DNA from: Clostridiales bacterium
GTDB taxonomy: Bacteria; Bacillota; Clostridia; Lachnospirales; Cellulosilyticaceae
Direction of reading: 5' to 3'
Assembly: GCA_019418225.1 (NCBI GenBank)
Contig: DYCF01000002.1
Span: 62,001 to 126,000 of the forward strand
DNA length: 64,000 bases
The position numbers and the translations under genes were made by a program. Below are positions 46,598-55,016 of the stretch, piece by piece. The stretch's first letter is position 1. Each line of letters begins with the position of its first letter. Below the pieces are notes generated by a model that saw only the letters and a program-made list of their open reading frames with translations, had not been told where the DNA came from and did not search any database.

Positions 46598-46691
46598 CTA
46601 ATCACTCCTTAAAAGCATAAGTATTCAATCTTATACTATTCAAGTAAAAGTTGTCCTATGATAGGCGATTTATAATAAAGAAGGTCCTAGC

Positions 46692-46719
46692 ACCAAATAA
46701 AGAGAAAAAACATATGATA
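46692..46719 (+). promoter_or_regulatory. Sigma-K-like promoter of the small gene
   Basis: ACC (46692-46694), 16-nt spacer, CATATGATA (46711-46719), an exact fit to the AC..-N16-CATAnnnTA pattern of the late mother-cell sigma factor. It lies 26 bp before the ATG. Confidence 0.6.
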
Positions 46720-46745
46720 AAAATAGCTTTAAAGAAATAGGTGAT

Positions 46746-46946
46746 ATGATGAGCTGTTTTCAACCAGGTTTTAGTCGTTTTTGTGGGGGATGCAGTTGCC
46801 TTAACTCGCCACAAGGTGCCATTATATTTTCAGTCATTATAGGGCTTTTGCTAGTTGATGTACTCGATAAAGAAGGATTGGAAGATGTGGGAAATATTGT
46901 GCTTACAATTGGTCAAATGTTAGTCACAGCAGGTGGACTTTGCTAA
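46746..46946 (+). CDS. Small cysteine-containing membrane peptide, possibly spore-associated
   Basis: 66 aa (or 65 from the ATG at 46749), no family recognised. The N-terminus is rich in Cys, Phe and Gly (CFQPGFSRFCGGCSC). A hydrophobic segment (about 25-40) and a second amphipathic hydrophobic stretch (about 48-64) follow, ending in Cys. TAGGTGAT is a weak ribosome site. Divergent from the CotE-like gene and preceded by a sigma-K-like promoter, so late sporulation expression is inferred. Confidence 0.65.
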   Translation: MMSCFQPGFSRFCGGCSCLNSPQGAIIFSVIIGLLLVDVLDKEGLEDVGNIVLTIGQMLVTAGGLC

Positions 46947-47024
46947 ATACTTATATTAAGTAGTTATATATAGGAGAAAGAGAAGAGCGTGAATATAGGC
47001 CCACTAGGTATCTGGGCTATAAGC

Positions 47025-47063
47025 AAAAAGGAACTGTATGAAATTCATACAGTTCCTTTTTGG
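47025..47063. terminator. Bidirectional terminator
   Basis: Eighteen-bp palindrome AAAAAGGAACTGTATGAA and its complement, single-base centre, between convergent genes. Confidence 0.9.
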
Positions 47064-47084
47064 TATTATCGGTATAAAAAAGTT

Positions 47085-48986
47085 TTATAAAATCATACCA
47101 AGTAGTTTATTGCTACGTTCTACGAAATCATACATAGCTTCTGCACTTAAGCTTTGATTAGCAAGAAGCGCAAGGTCATAAAGCTGTTTGCAAACTAAAG
47201 TTTTAGTTTCATCATTTAAATCTTTATGAGCAAGGGCGTCTACAAGTGGATGATTTTGATTAAGGACAAGTGTCATTTCTGTTTCTGGAGCACCCATACC
47301 CATCATATTGTACATTTTCATCATTTCTTGCATACGTCTGCTTTCTTCTGAGATTAAAATCATAGAAGCTACATGATTTGATTTTAAGTTTTCTACGCTC
47401 ACTTTAAGTTTGTCATTACCAACTTTTTCTTTGAAAAGTGTTGTGAGATTTTCTTCATAAGTTTTATCTGCTGCTTCACCTTTTAAAGCATCTGAAATGT
47501 TAGAGTCAATACGTTTGAATTTTACTTCATGATTGCTGTACTCAAGATGAGAGATAAATGGTGCATCAATAGAATGTTCAAGATAAACTGCTAAGAGTTC
47601 ATTATCTTTAAACATCTTGATGTACTGAGATTGTTGTTCCTTATTTGAAATATAGAAGACAGTATTTTCATTTGTATCTTTTACTTTTTCAAGATATTCA
47701 TTAAGTGTGACATAGTCTTCATTGGTTGTTTTAAATAAGATATAGTCTTTCATTTTATCAAAGAACTTGCTTTCTTTTAGGCAGCCATATTTGATAAATG
47801 GTGCAATATCATCCCAGAATTTTTTATAAGTTTCATTTTCTTTCTTAGAAAGTGAAATAAGTTTATCAGCCACTTTTTTAGTAATGTAGTCTGCAATTTT
47901 AGTAACGAAGCCATCATTTTGAAGTAAGCTTCTTGAAACGTTAAGTGGTAAATCAGGGCAATCAATAACACCTTTTAATAAAAGTAAGAATTCAGGAATA
48001 ACTTCTTTAATATTCTCAGCTACGAAGACTTGATTGTTATAAAGTTTAATACGTCCTTCAACAGTTTCGAGTTCATGTGAAAGTTTAGGGAAGTAAAGGA
48101 TACCTTTTAATCTAAAAGGATAATCCATATTTAAATGAATCCAAAAGAGTGGTTCGTTGAAATCTGAGAATGTTTTACGATAAAAATCTTTATACTCTTC
48201 ATCTGTACATTCTGAAGGTTGTTTTACATATAAAGGGTGTGAATCATTGATTGGTTTAGGTTCATCAGAAATAGGTGCTTCTTTCACTTCACCGTTTTCA
48301 TCTACATCAACAGGTTCTTGAGCCTTTTTCTCTGCTTCAGCTTTTCTTTCAGCTTCTTTTTGCGCGTCAATGACATAAATAGGTACTGGCATGAAAGAAC
48401 AGTATTTTTCAATTGTTTCAGAAAGTGTATAGTAATCTAAGAACATTTCACTTTCTTCATTGATATGGAGCGTAATGGTTGTACCACGAGATGTACGGCT
48501 ACCTTCAGAAAGTTCATAAGTTGTCCCGCCATCACATGTCCATTTTACAGCAGTTCCCGTTTGATAAGAAACTGTATCGATATCCACTGTATCAGCTACC
48601 ATAAAGACAGAATAGAAACCAAGTCCGAAATGTCCAATGATTTGGTCTTCGTTCATTTTATCTTTGTATTTAGCCAAGAAATCTTCAGCACCAGAAAAAG
48701 CAATCTGCGTAATATATTTTTCGATTTCTGCTTCTGTCATACCGATACCATTGTCAGCAAAAGTAAGTGTCTTAGCTTCTTTATCTAAAGTAACAACAAC
48801 CTTAAAATCTTCGCCGAGGGTATCTGTAGCTTCACCCATATCACAGAGTTTCTTAAATTTTAAAATGGCATCACAGGCATTTGAAATTACTTCACGTGTA
48901 AAAATATCATGGTCTGAGTAGAGCCATTTTTTGATAATAGGGAAAATATTTTCACTATTAATTGATAAATTACCTTGTTTAGACAT
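47085..48986 (-). CDS. htpG: HtpG, Hsp90-family chaperone
   Basis: Cytosolic ATP-dependent chaperone, 633 aa. The N-terminal GHKL ATPase has SNACDA near residue 38, DNGIGM near 97 and GHFGLGFYS near 139. A charged, Glu/Lys/Pro-rich linker (about 205-250) separates it from the middle domain (PLFWIHLN, PLNVSRSLLQ). The C-terminal dimerisation domain ends without a TPR-binding motif, as in bacteria. AAGGAGGTACC precedes the ATG. No CIRCE operator is visible upstream. Confidence 0.96.
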   Translation of the reverse strand: MSKQGNLSINSENIFPIIKKWLYSDHDIFTREVISNACDAILKFKKLCDMGEATDTLGEDFKVVVTLDKEAKTLTFADNGIGMTEAEIEKYITQIAFSGAEDFLAKYKDKMNEDQIIGHFGLGFYSVFMVADTVDIDTVSYQTGTAVKWTCDGGTTYELSEGSRTSRGTTITLHINEESEMFLDYYTLSETIEKYCSFMPVPIYVIDAQKEAERKAEAEKKAQEPVDVDENGEVKEAPISDEPKPINDSHPLYVKQPSECTDEEYKDFYRKTFSDFNEPLFWIHLNMDYPFRLKGILYFPKLSHELETVEGRIKLYNNQVFVAENIKEVIPEFLLLLKGVIDCPDLPLNVSRSLLQNDGFVTKIADYITKKVADKLISLSKKENETYKKFWDDIAPFIKYGCLKESKFFDKMKDYILFKTTNEDYVTLNEYLEKVKDTNENTVFYISNKEQQSQYIKMFKDNELLAVYLEHSIDAPFISHLEYSNHEVKFKRIDSNISDALKGEAADKTYEENLTTLFKEKVGNDKLKVSVENLKSNHVASMILISEESRRMQEMMKMYNMMGMGAPETEMTLVLNQNHPLVDALAHKDLNDETKTLVCKQLYDLALLANQSLSAEAMYDFVERSNKLLGMIL

Positions 48987-49066
48987 AAAGGTACCTCCTT
49001 AGATATTTATCTTTTAATGCAACAAGTATAAAATACAAATTTGAAGAAAATATAATGAATATTAAA

Positions 49067-49246
49067 CTATTTTTTTGATTCTAATTTTTTATTAGTATAA
49101 ATAAGACCCCCTAAACATAAAAGAAAGGCTAAGATAGAAAGAATAGTAATAAGCAGGTGATGGAGTAAAAAACATCCTGTTAAAAATTGAATGATTGTCA
49201 TGATTATGAGGCAGATAAAACTAGTATGAAGCTTTTCGTAATTCAT
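49067..49246 (-). CDS. 59-aa two-helix membrane peptide
   Basis: Short ORF of 59 codons with a strong ribosome site: AAGGAGA lies eight bases before the ATG on the minus strand. The peptide begins MNYEKLHTSF. It has two hydrophobic segments (about 10-28 and 31-49) and ends with a basic tail YTNKKLESKK, so it should be a helical hairpin in the membrane with the tail in the cytoplasm. No family recognised. It lies between htpG and the truA group and is separated from the latter by a hairpin. Confidence 0.7.
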   Translation of the reverse strand: MNYEKLHTSFICLIIMTIIQFLTGCFLLHHLLITILSILAFLLCLGGLIYTNKKLESKK

Positions 49247-49276
49247 AATACATCTCTCCTTAAATAAATAAAATGA

Positions 49277-49319
49277 AAGTGACCTACTGCATAAGGGTAG
49301 GCCATGCTATAGGTCACTT
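49277..49319 (-). terminator. Terminator of the truA group
   Basis: AAGTGACCTA / TAGGTCACTT arms (49277-49286 / 49310-49319) with a partly paired interior. On the minus strand it is followed by T-rich sequence. Confidence 0.7.
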
Positions 49320-49324
49320 ATATG

Positions 49325-49777
49325 TTACATAAAATTATATTTAAACAAGAATTGTTTCATTTTTTCATCCCATAGTTTATCAGCACTTTGGTCTAATGTA
49401 AAGGTTTTATAAGAAGTACCAGTGCTGCAACTGATTTGATTATCTTTAAAGTGAATATTAAGGTAGAAGGCAGAGGCTTCTGGGGCTAAAGTAGCAGTTT
49501 TAGCTGCATTCGTACCTAATACGATTTTAAAGTAAGTTGGCATTTTACTACCTTGCATCAGCTCGTATACATTTTTGCGAAGTTCTCCCCAAGTGAGCAG
49601 CTTTGAATAAGTTTCACCATTTAAGGTATCAAAGTAATCCATATTACGTCCGCCATCAATCACAAGTTTAAAGGCAGCATGAATGATGACTTCTTTAACT
49701 TCAAATGTATCAAATAAATCAGATTTCAAAAGCTTTGCCATAAATTCTTTACGGTTAGAAATAGGATAAGTTTGCAT
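49325..49777 (-). CDS. Conserved hypothetical protein, possibly DUF5721
   Basis: 150 aa, cytosolic-looking, no signal peptide. The sequence has a helix-rich N-terminal half (FMAKLLKSDLFDTFEV, LRKNVYELMQG) and a strand-rich C-terminal half (YFKIVLGTN, FYLNIHFKDNQISC). It resembles proteins I recall as DUF5721 from Lachnospiraceae, but I could not verify that. GGAGGAATCT precedes the ATG. It lies 19 bp after truA and is therefore likely in the same transcript. Confidence 0.7.
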   Translation of the reverse strand: MQTYPISNRKEFMAKLLKSDLFDTFEVKEVIIHAAFKLVIDGGRNMDYFDTLNGETYSKLLTWGELRKNVYELMQGSKMPTYFKIVLGTNAAKTATLAPEASAFYLNIHFKDNQISCSTGTSYKTFTLDQSADKLWDEKMKQFLFKYNFM

Positions 49778-49796
49778 AGATTCCTCCTTCTTTTAA

Positions 49797-50540
49797 TTAA
49801 TCGTAGTATACTTTTTCCATACAAAGGCCATTGGCAGGCGCAGTAGCCCCTGCTTTTGCACGTTCTAAGGCATTTAGTATATGTGGTATTTCCTCTGGTG
49901 ACTTTTCACCAAGGCCAACTTCTATAAGTGTACCTGTTAAAATACGTACCATATGTTGTAAGAAGCCATCCCCTTCATAAGTGATTTTAATTTTAGAATC
50001 CACTACATGAAAGTCTATACTGTAGATTGTACGCACTGTAGATTTAGTTTTAGATTTAAGAGAAGTAAAACTTTTAAAGTCATGTTTTCCTAAAAGATAC
50101 GTACTGGCAGTTTTCATCGCCTCAATATTGAGGGGAGTTTTTACATGATAAGCATATTTGAGTGTAAAAGGATCTGCAAATTTATTATTATCAATGGTGT
50201 AGACATAACACTTTTTTACCACATTATAACGAGAGTGGAAACGTGGTGAAGCAATGCTAAGTCCTGTAATAGCAATATCATTAGGTAAGTAAGTAGCTAA
50301 ATAATCTGATATCTCTTCTAGAGAAATAGAACGTTCGCTAAAAAAATTACAAGTTTGTCCGTGTGAATGGACGCCAGCATCAGTACGTCCTGAACCGATG
50401 ATTTGAATATCTTCTTCAAAAAGCCTTGAAAGAACCGCTTCAACCTTACCTTGAATTGTTTTTTCGGGATGTTTACTTTGGCGTTGAAAGCCATTATATT
50501 TAGAGCCGTCATAGGCAAGTACTAATTTATAATTAATCAT
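49797..50540 (-). CDS. truA: TruA, tRNA pseudouridine(38-40) synthase
   Basis: Converts uridines 38-40 of the anticodon stem-loop to pseudouridine. The catalytic Asp is in GSGRTDAGVHSHGQ (near residue 53), and the N-terminal YDGSKYNGFQRQ and C-terminal GDGFLQHMVRILTG motifs are present. Length of 247 aa is normal. First gene of a two-gene minus-strand unit, divergent from the purine permease. Confidence 0.96.
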   Translation of the reverse strand: MINYKLVLAYDGSKYNGFQRQSKHPEKTIQGKVEAVLSRLFEEDIQIIGSGRTDAGVHSHGQTCNFFSERSISLEEISDYLATYLPNDIAITGLSIASPRFHSRYNVVKKCYVYTIDNNKFADPFTLKYAYHVKTPLNIEAMKTASTYLLGKHDFKSFTSLKSKTKSTVRTIYSIDFHVVDSKIKITYEGDGFLQHMVRILTGTLIEVGLGEKSPEEIPHILNALERAKAGATAPANGLCMEKVYYD

Positions 50541-50697
50541 GTGTAAACCTTTCTATTTAATTACTAAGAATTAATTGCTTAAAATAAAATATTAATACAT
50601 ATTTAGTATAGCATAATTTACCTAAATAAGCACGAGACCTTAAAATAAGTATTAGTAAAAGCATAAACATAAAGTTGGAAAAGTATACAGAAGGTGT

Positions 50698-50741
50698 AAA
50701 AACGAACATTTTAAAGGAAGTGAATAAAAAAGTTCGGAAAA
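50698..50741 (+). promoter_or_regulatory. Paired PurBoxes (PurR-type operator)
   Basis: Two inverted boxes: AAAAACGAACATT (50698-50710) and AAAGTTCGGAAAA (50729-50741). The complement of the second fits the Bacillus PurR consensus AWWWCCGAACWWT. The first differs at one core position. They are 18 bp apart (16-17 bp is usual). The second box abuts the -35 element. Confidence 0.75.
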
Positions 50742-50745
50742 ATAC

Positions 50746-50774
50746 TTGACCTAGAAAATGCATTAGGTTATCAT
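50746..50774 (+). promoter_or_regulatory. Promoter of the purine permease
   Basis: TTGACC (50746-50751), 17-bp spacer, TATCAT (50769-50774), immediately downstream of the PurBoxes. Confidence 0.75.
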
Positions 50775-50815
50775 AAAAAAGTAGTTAAGGTCGTTTAAAT
50801 TTTATGGAGGGTAAG

Positions 50816-52174
50816 ATGAACTTTTTTAAACTAAAAGAAAATCACACAACAGTAAAACAAGAGATTGCTGCAGGTATTACAACGTTTATGACAATGGCAT
50901 ATATTTTAGCAGTTAATCCTAATATTTTAAGTGAAGCAGGCATGAATCAACATGGGGTATTCGTTGCCACAGTTCTATCAGCAATCGTAGGATGTGTTGT
51001 TATGGGACTTTGCGCAAACTATCCATTTGCTTTGGCACCAGGTATGGGGCTTAATGCGTTCTTTACCTATACAGTTGTTTTAAACTGGGGCTATTCTTGG
51101 AAATTTGCATTAGCAGCAGTATTTGTAGAAGGTTTAATCTTTATTTTATTAACAGCATGTAATATACGTGAAGCATTATTCAATGCCATTCCAGGCTGTA
51201 TGAAAGCTTCAGTAAGCGCAGGTATTGGCTTATTTATCGCATTTATTGGTTTTAAAGGAGCAGGCATCGTAGTAGATAATCAAAGCAACTTAGTTGGTTT
51301 AGGAAATATGCTTACACCACAAGCAGTCCTCTGTATGGTAGGTGTAGTACTTACTGTAGTACTGATGAAACGTGGGTTTAAAGGTGCAATTTTAGTGGGT
51401 ATTTTAGCAACTTGGCTTTTAGGAATAGGTGCACAGCTTATAGGATGGTACCAAGTAGATGTAGCAGCAGGAGTATATTCACTATTACCGAACTTTGGAA
51501 GTCATACCTCTTTATTTGACGGATTTAAAGAAGTTGCTTTCAAATTCCCAGAGGCATCAGAAATTTTTGGTAGTGCAGAAAGTATCTTTACATTTATAAT
51601 AGTAATCTTCTCATTCTTATTTGTAGATTTATTTGATACATTAGGAACACTTATGGGGGTAGCAGAAAAAGCAGGTTACCTTGATGAAAAAGGACAACTT
51701 CCTCGTATTAAACAAGCGTTCTTTGCAGATGCTATCGGGACGACAGCAGGTGCACTTCTTGGAACTTCAACGGTTACAACATTCGTAGAAAGTTCAGCAG
51801 GTGTTATGGAAGGTGGACGTACAGGGCTGACAGCAATTTCAACAGGTGCATGTTTCTTACTTGCATTATTCTTTGCACCGATTTTCATGGCAATTCCATC
51901 ATTTGCTACAGCACCAGCACTTATTGTAGTAGGTGTACTGATGCTTGATAGTATTGTAAAAGTAGATTTCTCAGATATGACAGAAGCACTTCCTGCCTTT
52001 TTAACAGTTGCAATGATGACATTTACAGCAAGTATTTCAGAAGGTATTATTTTTGGTGGGATTACTTATGTACTTGTAAAACTGTTTTCAGGCAAACGTA
52101 AAGAAATCAGTGTGATGATGTATGTTTTAGCTGTATTATTTACGATTAAGCTTATACTTTCATCACTAATGTAA
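50816..52174 (+). CDS. NCS2-family purine permease (AzgA/PbuG-like)
   Basis: Membrane transporter, 452 aa, with about 12-14 hydrophobic segments, expected to import hypoxanthine, guanine or adenine with protons. Family marks are EIAAGITTFMTMAYILAVNP at the start, the LAPGMGLNAFFTYTV segment, FLFVDLFDTLGTLMG, and the TSTVTTFVESSAGVMEGGRTGL loop. The ATG at 50816 follows GGAGGG; the ATG at 50804 is part of that site. Two PurBoxes before the promoter support purine specificity and PurR control. No purine riboswitch is seen in the leader. Confidence 0.92.
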   Translation: MNFFKLKENHTTVKQEIAAGITTFMTMAYILAVNPNILSEAGMNQHGVFVATVLSAIVGCVVMGLCANYPFALAPGMGLNAFFTYTVVLNWGYSWKFALAAVFVEGLIFILLTACNIREALFNAIPGCMKASVSAGIGLFIAFIGFKGAGIVVDNQSNLVGLGNMLTPQAVLCMVGVVLTVVLMKRGFKGAILVGILATWLLGIGAQLIGWYQVDVAAGVYSLLPNFGSHTSLFDGFKEVAFKFPEASEIFGSAESIFTFIIVIFSFLFVDLFDTLGTLMGVAEKAGYLDEKGQLPRIKQAFFADAIGTTAGALLGTSTVTTFVESSAGVMEGGRTGLTAISTGACFLLALFFAPIFMAIPSFATAPALIVVGVLMLDSIVKVDFSDMTEALPAFLTVAMMTFTASISEGIIFGGITYVLVKLFSGKRKEISVMMYVLAVLFTIKLILSSLM

Positions 52175-52206
52175 TATTATATGATAAAACCCTAAATAAA
52201 AATTAG

Positions 52207-52250
52207 AAGTGATACGATATAAATATATATTAGTCGTATCACTTTTTTTA
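52207..52250 (+). terminator. Rho-independent terminator of the permease
   Basis: AAGTGATACGA / TCGTATCACTT stem with a 16-nt loop and T7 run. Confidence 0.88.
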
Positions 52251-52405
52251 TAAAAATGAATGCCTATTAAAAGGACAGGTGGTATAAATTTATGAAAATA
52301 CTTTGTTTTTAAAGAAAAATATGGTAAAATAAATGAAACTATTATATACATAAGTCCAAATATAAATAGGTATTTTATTTTATTAAATAGTAAAAGAGAA
52401 GGGGG

Positions 52406-52930
52406 ATGTATGTGGATAACGAGGAGTTTATGCAGAAGATTATGCAAGACTTTAGGAATATTAAGAATTACGAGCAGAAAAGAGGTTTTCTAGAAGACCT
52501 TAACTATCAAGTAGGGCAAATTAAATATTTCTATGATGAGCTAACGCCTAATCAAACTGGGGACCCGTCTACAACATTTTATAGACCAAAGCAGCTACCT
52601 AAGGTTCATCAGATTGCATATTTTAACTTAACAAGAGGTTTTCCAAAAGAGCTCTATGGTGGACATTGGTGCTATGTATTTAAATATTTTAAAACTAAGT
52701 TTGTCATCATTCCAACAACATCTGTAAAACCAGATTCTTTACCGCCAGATAAGGAATTTCAAATGGATATTGAAGTTAAGGATTTCTCAAATCATTTTAT
52801 TACAAGACTTCAGATAGGGGATATGCGTACAGTAGATATTCAGCGTTTATATCCATCTAAGGGTTTTTATGATGTAGCAACGGATAAAGATCAGATTTTA
52901 AAAACAGTAAGCCGTATACTATTAGACTAA
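52406..52930 (+). CDS. PemK/MazF-like domain protein
   Basis: 174 aa. The N-terminal 35 residues are helical. From about residue 55 the pattern resembles a PemK/MazF barrel: HQIAYFNLTRGFPKELYGG, HWCYVFKYFKTKFVIIPTTS and ITRLQIGDMRTVDIQRL. The loop after YFN and the IIPTTS strand correspond to the RNA-binding face of MazF. There is no antitoxin gene beside it, so a solitary RNase-like or non-toxin role is possible. GGGGG is too near the ATG at 52406; the in-frame GTG at 52412 has better spacing. Confidence 0.6.
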   Translation: MYVDNEEFMQKIMQDFRNIKNYEQKRGFLEDLNYQVGQIKYFYDELTPNQTGDPSTTFYRPKQLPKVHQIAYFNLTRGFPKELYGGHWCYVFKYFKTKFVIIPTTSVKPDSLPPDKEFQMDIEVKDFSNHFITRLQIGDMRTVDIQRLYPSKGFYDVATDKDQILKTVSRILLD

Positions 52931-52986
52931 TAGGGTGTTTAATATAAAATGAAGGAAAACTTCAAAGTAACTTAATATAAAGTGAG

Positions 52987-53025
52987 GACTGCCATACTTC
53001 AACAGTAGGGCAGTCTTTTTTTTTT
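52987..53025 (+). terminator. Rho-independent terminator
   Basis: GACTGCC / GGCAGTC stem with a 15-nt loop and T10 run. Confidence 0.87.
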
Positions 53026-53215
53026 GAGTAGAAAATTTTGGGTTTTAACTTGACGGCTTCAAATTCAGAATTTGGGTGATAACACGACACTAACCACCTA
53101 TAAAACTAAAAATATAAAACATTAAGAATTAAATAAAATTTGATTGTTATAAGAAAATAAAATATAATATACTAAGAATATAAATAATATTTGAAGAAAT
53201 CAAAAAGGAGGAAAA

Positions 53216-54838
53216 ATGGATAAAAATATTGTTATTCTTGTCACGTTTTGTTTGTATTTATTGATGATGTTGGGAATAGGAGCTTATTTCTATTTTAAAA
53301 CTAAGAATTTATCAGATTATATTCTGGGCGGAAGAGGACTTGGAAAGTGGGTGACCTCACTTAGTGCACAGGCATCAGATATGAGTGGATGGCTTCTTAT
53401 GGGGCTTCCTGGAGCAGCTTTTTTAGGTGGTGTAAGTAATGCAGCCTGGATTGCTATAGGACTTGCTGTAGGCACATACTTTAACTGGAAAATTGTTGCT
53501 AAAAAGCTTCGTACGTATACAGAAAAATTCAATGATTCAATTACACTCTCAAGCTATTTTGAAAATCGCTTTGAAGACCATAGCCGTATTTTAAGGGTAG
53601 CATCTTCAGTGTTTATTTTAATTTTCTTCTTGTTTTACACAGCATCTAGTTTTGTAGCAGGGGGTAAACTTTTAAACAGTGTATTTAATATTGAGTATCG
53701 TATAGCCGTTCTTATAGGAACGGTCATTATCATTACATATACATTCTTAGGTGGATTTTTAGCAGTTTGTTGGACGGACCTTATTCAAGGTATTTTAATG
53801 TTCTTTGCTATTATAGCCTTACCTATAATGGTGATTGTAGGTGGTGTTCAAGAATTAGGGAGTTTAAGTTTTGATTTACCTATTATTAATAGTAGTCGTG
53901 AAGTGATTGCAGATACAGGATTTTTAAGTTTGTGGAGTATAGATGCATTAGCTGGTCATGGTGGGAGCATGAGTGCCGCTATTATTAGTATTATCTCTTC
54001 ATTAGCATGGGGACTTGGCTATTTTGGGCAACCACATATTTTAGTAAGATTTATGGCTGTCAAAGATCCTGAAGAAATCAAGCGTTCACGTCTTATCGCT
54101 ATGATTTGGGTTGTTATTTCTTTAGCAGGTGCTGTATGCATTGGTATATTAGGAAGATCAGTATTAGATGGTACCATGGCGAACTTGCAAAATACACTTC
54201 AAGGTATTGAAGCTGGTTCTGCAGAAGCCATAAATATAGCAAATCAAATGAGTTATATTCAAAATCTAGATGGAGAATATGTATTTATGGAACTTGTAAT
54301 GCGTTATGCACCATTATTTATCTCCGGTGTGCTTTTATCAGCTATTTTGGCAGCTGTTATGAGCACTGCAGATTCGCAGCTTCTTGTTACAGCATCTTCT
54401 ATTTCAGAAGACCTTTATCGTGGAATTTTCCGTAAAAAAGCTTCAGAAAAAGAATTAGTATGGGTAAGTCGTTTGACGATTGTGGCAGTGGCTGTATGTG
54501 CCTATTTTATTGCAATGGACCCTAATAATTCTTCGGTACTTGCGCTTGTAGCCTATGCCTGGGCTGGTTTTGGTGCAACATTTGGACCTGTTGTACTCAT
54601 GTCGCTATTTTATCGTAAAACAACGGGGAAGGCAGCTTTCTGTGGCATGGTAACAGGGGGAGTAACCACTATTATTTGGAAGATGTTAGCGGGAAAATTT
54701 GCAAACATTGCAATATTTGGCTTATATGAAATTATACCAGGGTTCTTGCTTGCTTTAAGTGTTATTTACTTAGTAAGCAATCTTGATACGCAAGGGCAGA
54801 AAGCGATGCTTAAAAAATTAGAGAGTATGAATATGTAA
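53216..54838 (+). CDS. putP: PutP-type sodium/proline symporter
   Basis: Sodium:solute symporter (SSS family), 540 aa, with about 13 hydrophobic segments. PutP hallmarks are DYILGGRGLG near residue 35, SAQASDMSGWLLMGLPG near 50, the GQPHILVRFMAVK block near 270, and AVMSTADSQLLV near 380. Expected to import proline with Na+. AAGGAGG precedes the ATG. Single gene with a strong terminator. Confidence 0.93.
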   Translation: MDKNIVILVTFCLYLLMMLGIGAYFYFKTKNLSDYILGGRGLGKWVTSLSAQASDMSGWLLMGLPGAAFLGGVSNAAWIAIGLAVGTYFNWKIVAKKLRTYTEKFNDSITLSSYFENRFEDHSRILRVASSVFILIFFLFYTASSFVAGGKLLNSVFNIEYRIAVLIGTVIIITYTFLGGFLAVCWTDLIQGILMFFAIIALPIMVIVGGVQELGSLSFDLPIINSSREVIADTGFLSLWSIDALAGHGGSMSAAIISIISSLAWGLGYFGQPHILVRFMAVKDPEEIKRSRLIAMIWVVISLAGAVCIGILGRSVLDGTMANLQNTLQGIEAGSAEAINIANQMSYIQNLDGEYVFMELVMRYAPLFISGVLLSAILAAVMSTADSQLLVTASSISEDLYRGIFRKKASEKELVWVSRLTIVAVAVCAYFIAMDPNNSSVLALVAYAWAGFGATFGPVVLMSLFYRKTTGKAAFCGMVTGGVTTIIWKMLAGKFANIAIFGLYEIIPGFLLALSVIYLVSNLDTQGQKAMLKKLESMNM

Positions 54839-54843
54839 TCAAT

Positions 54844-54897
54844 AAAAAAGAATTACTAAACTAAAAATTGTTTTGTTTAGTAATTCTTTTTTTGTTT
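54844..54897 (+). terminator. Rho-independent terminator of putP
   Basis: Perfect 18-bp stem (54844-54861 / 54875-54892) ending in a long T-run. Confidence 0.92.
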
Positions 54898-55016
54898 TAA
54901 ATATTGGATAATTTAGAATAAATATATTATAATGAATTATATGTTTTGAAATGGATAACCATTTGAAGGGAATGGCTTATTCTAGGGGGAATAAAATCGA
55001 AAATGGAGGAAGTCAT

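Noticed and set aside
46598..46690. Sigma-K promoter for the CotE-like gene on the minus strand
   Set aside because: AATAGTATA near 46632-46640 resembles a -10, but no -35 lies at the right distance.
48987..49066. CIRCE heat-shock operator upstream of htpG
   Set aside because: The TTAGCACTC inverted repeat is absent.
50541..50815. Purine riboswitch before the NCS2 permease
   Set aside because: No three-stem purine aptamer sequence is present; paired PurBoxes explain purine control instead.
52931..53215. Additional gene between the PemK-like gene and putP
   Set aside because: Only a terminator and AT-rich sequence are visible; no frame with a ribosome site.
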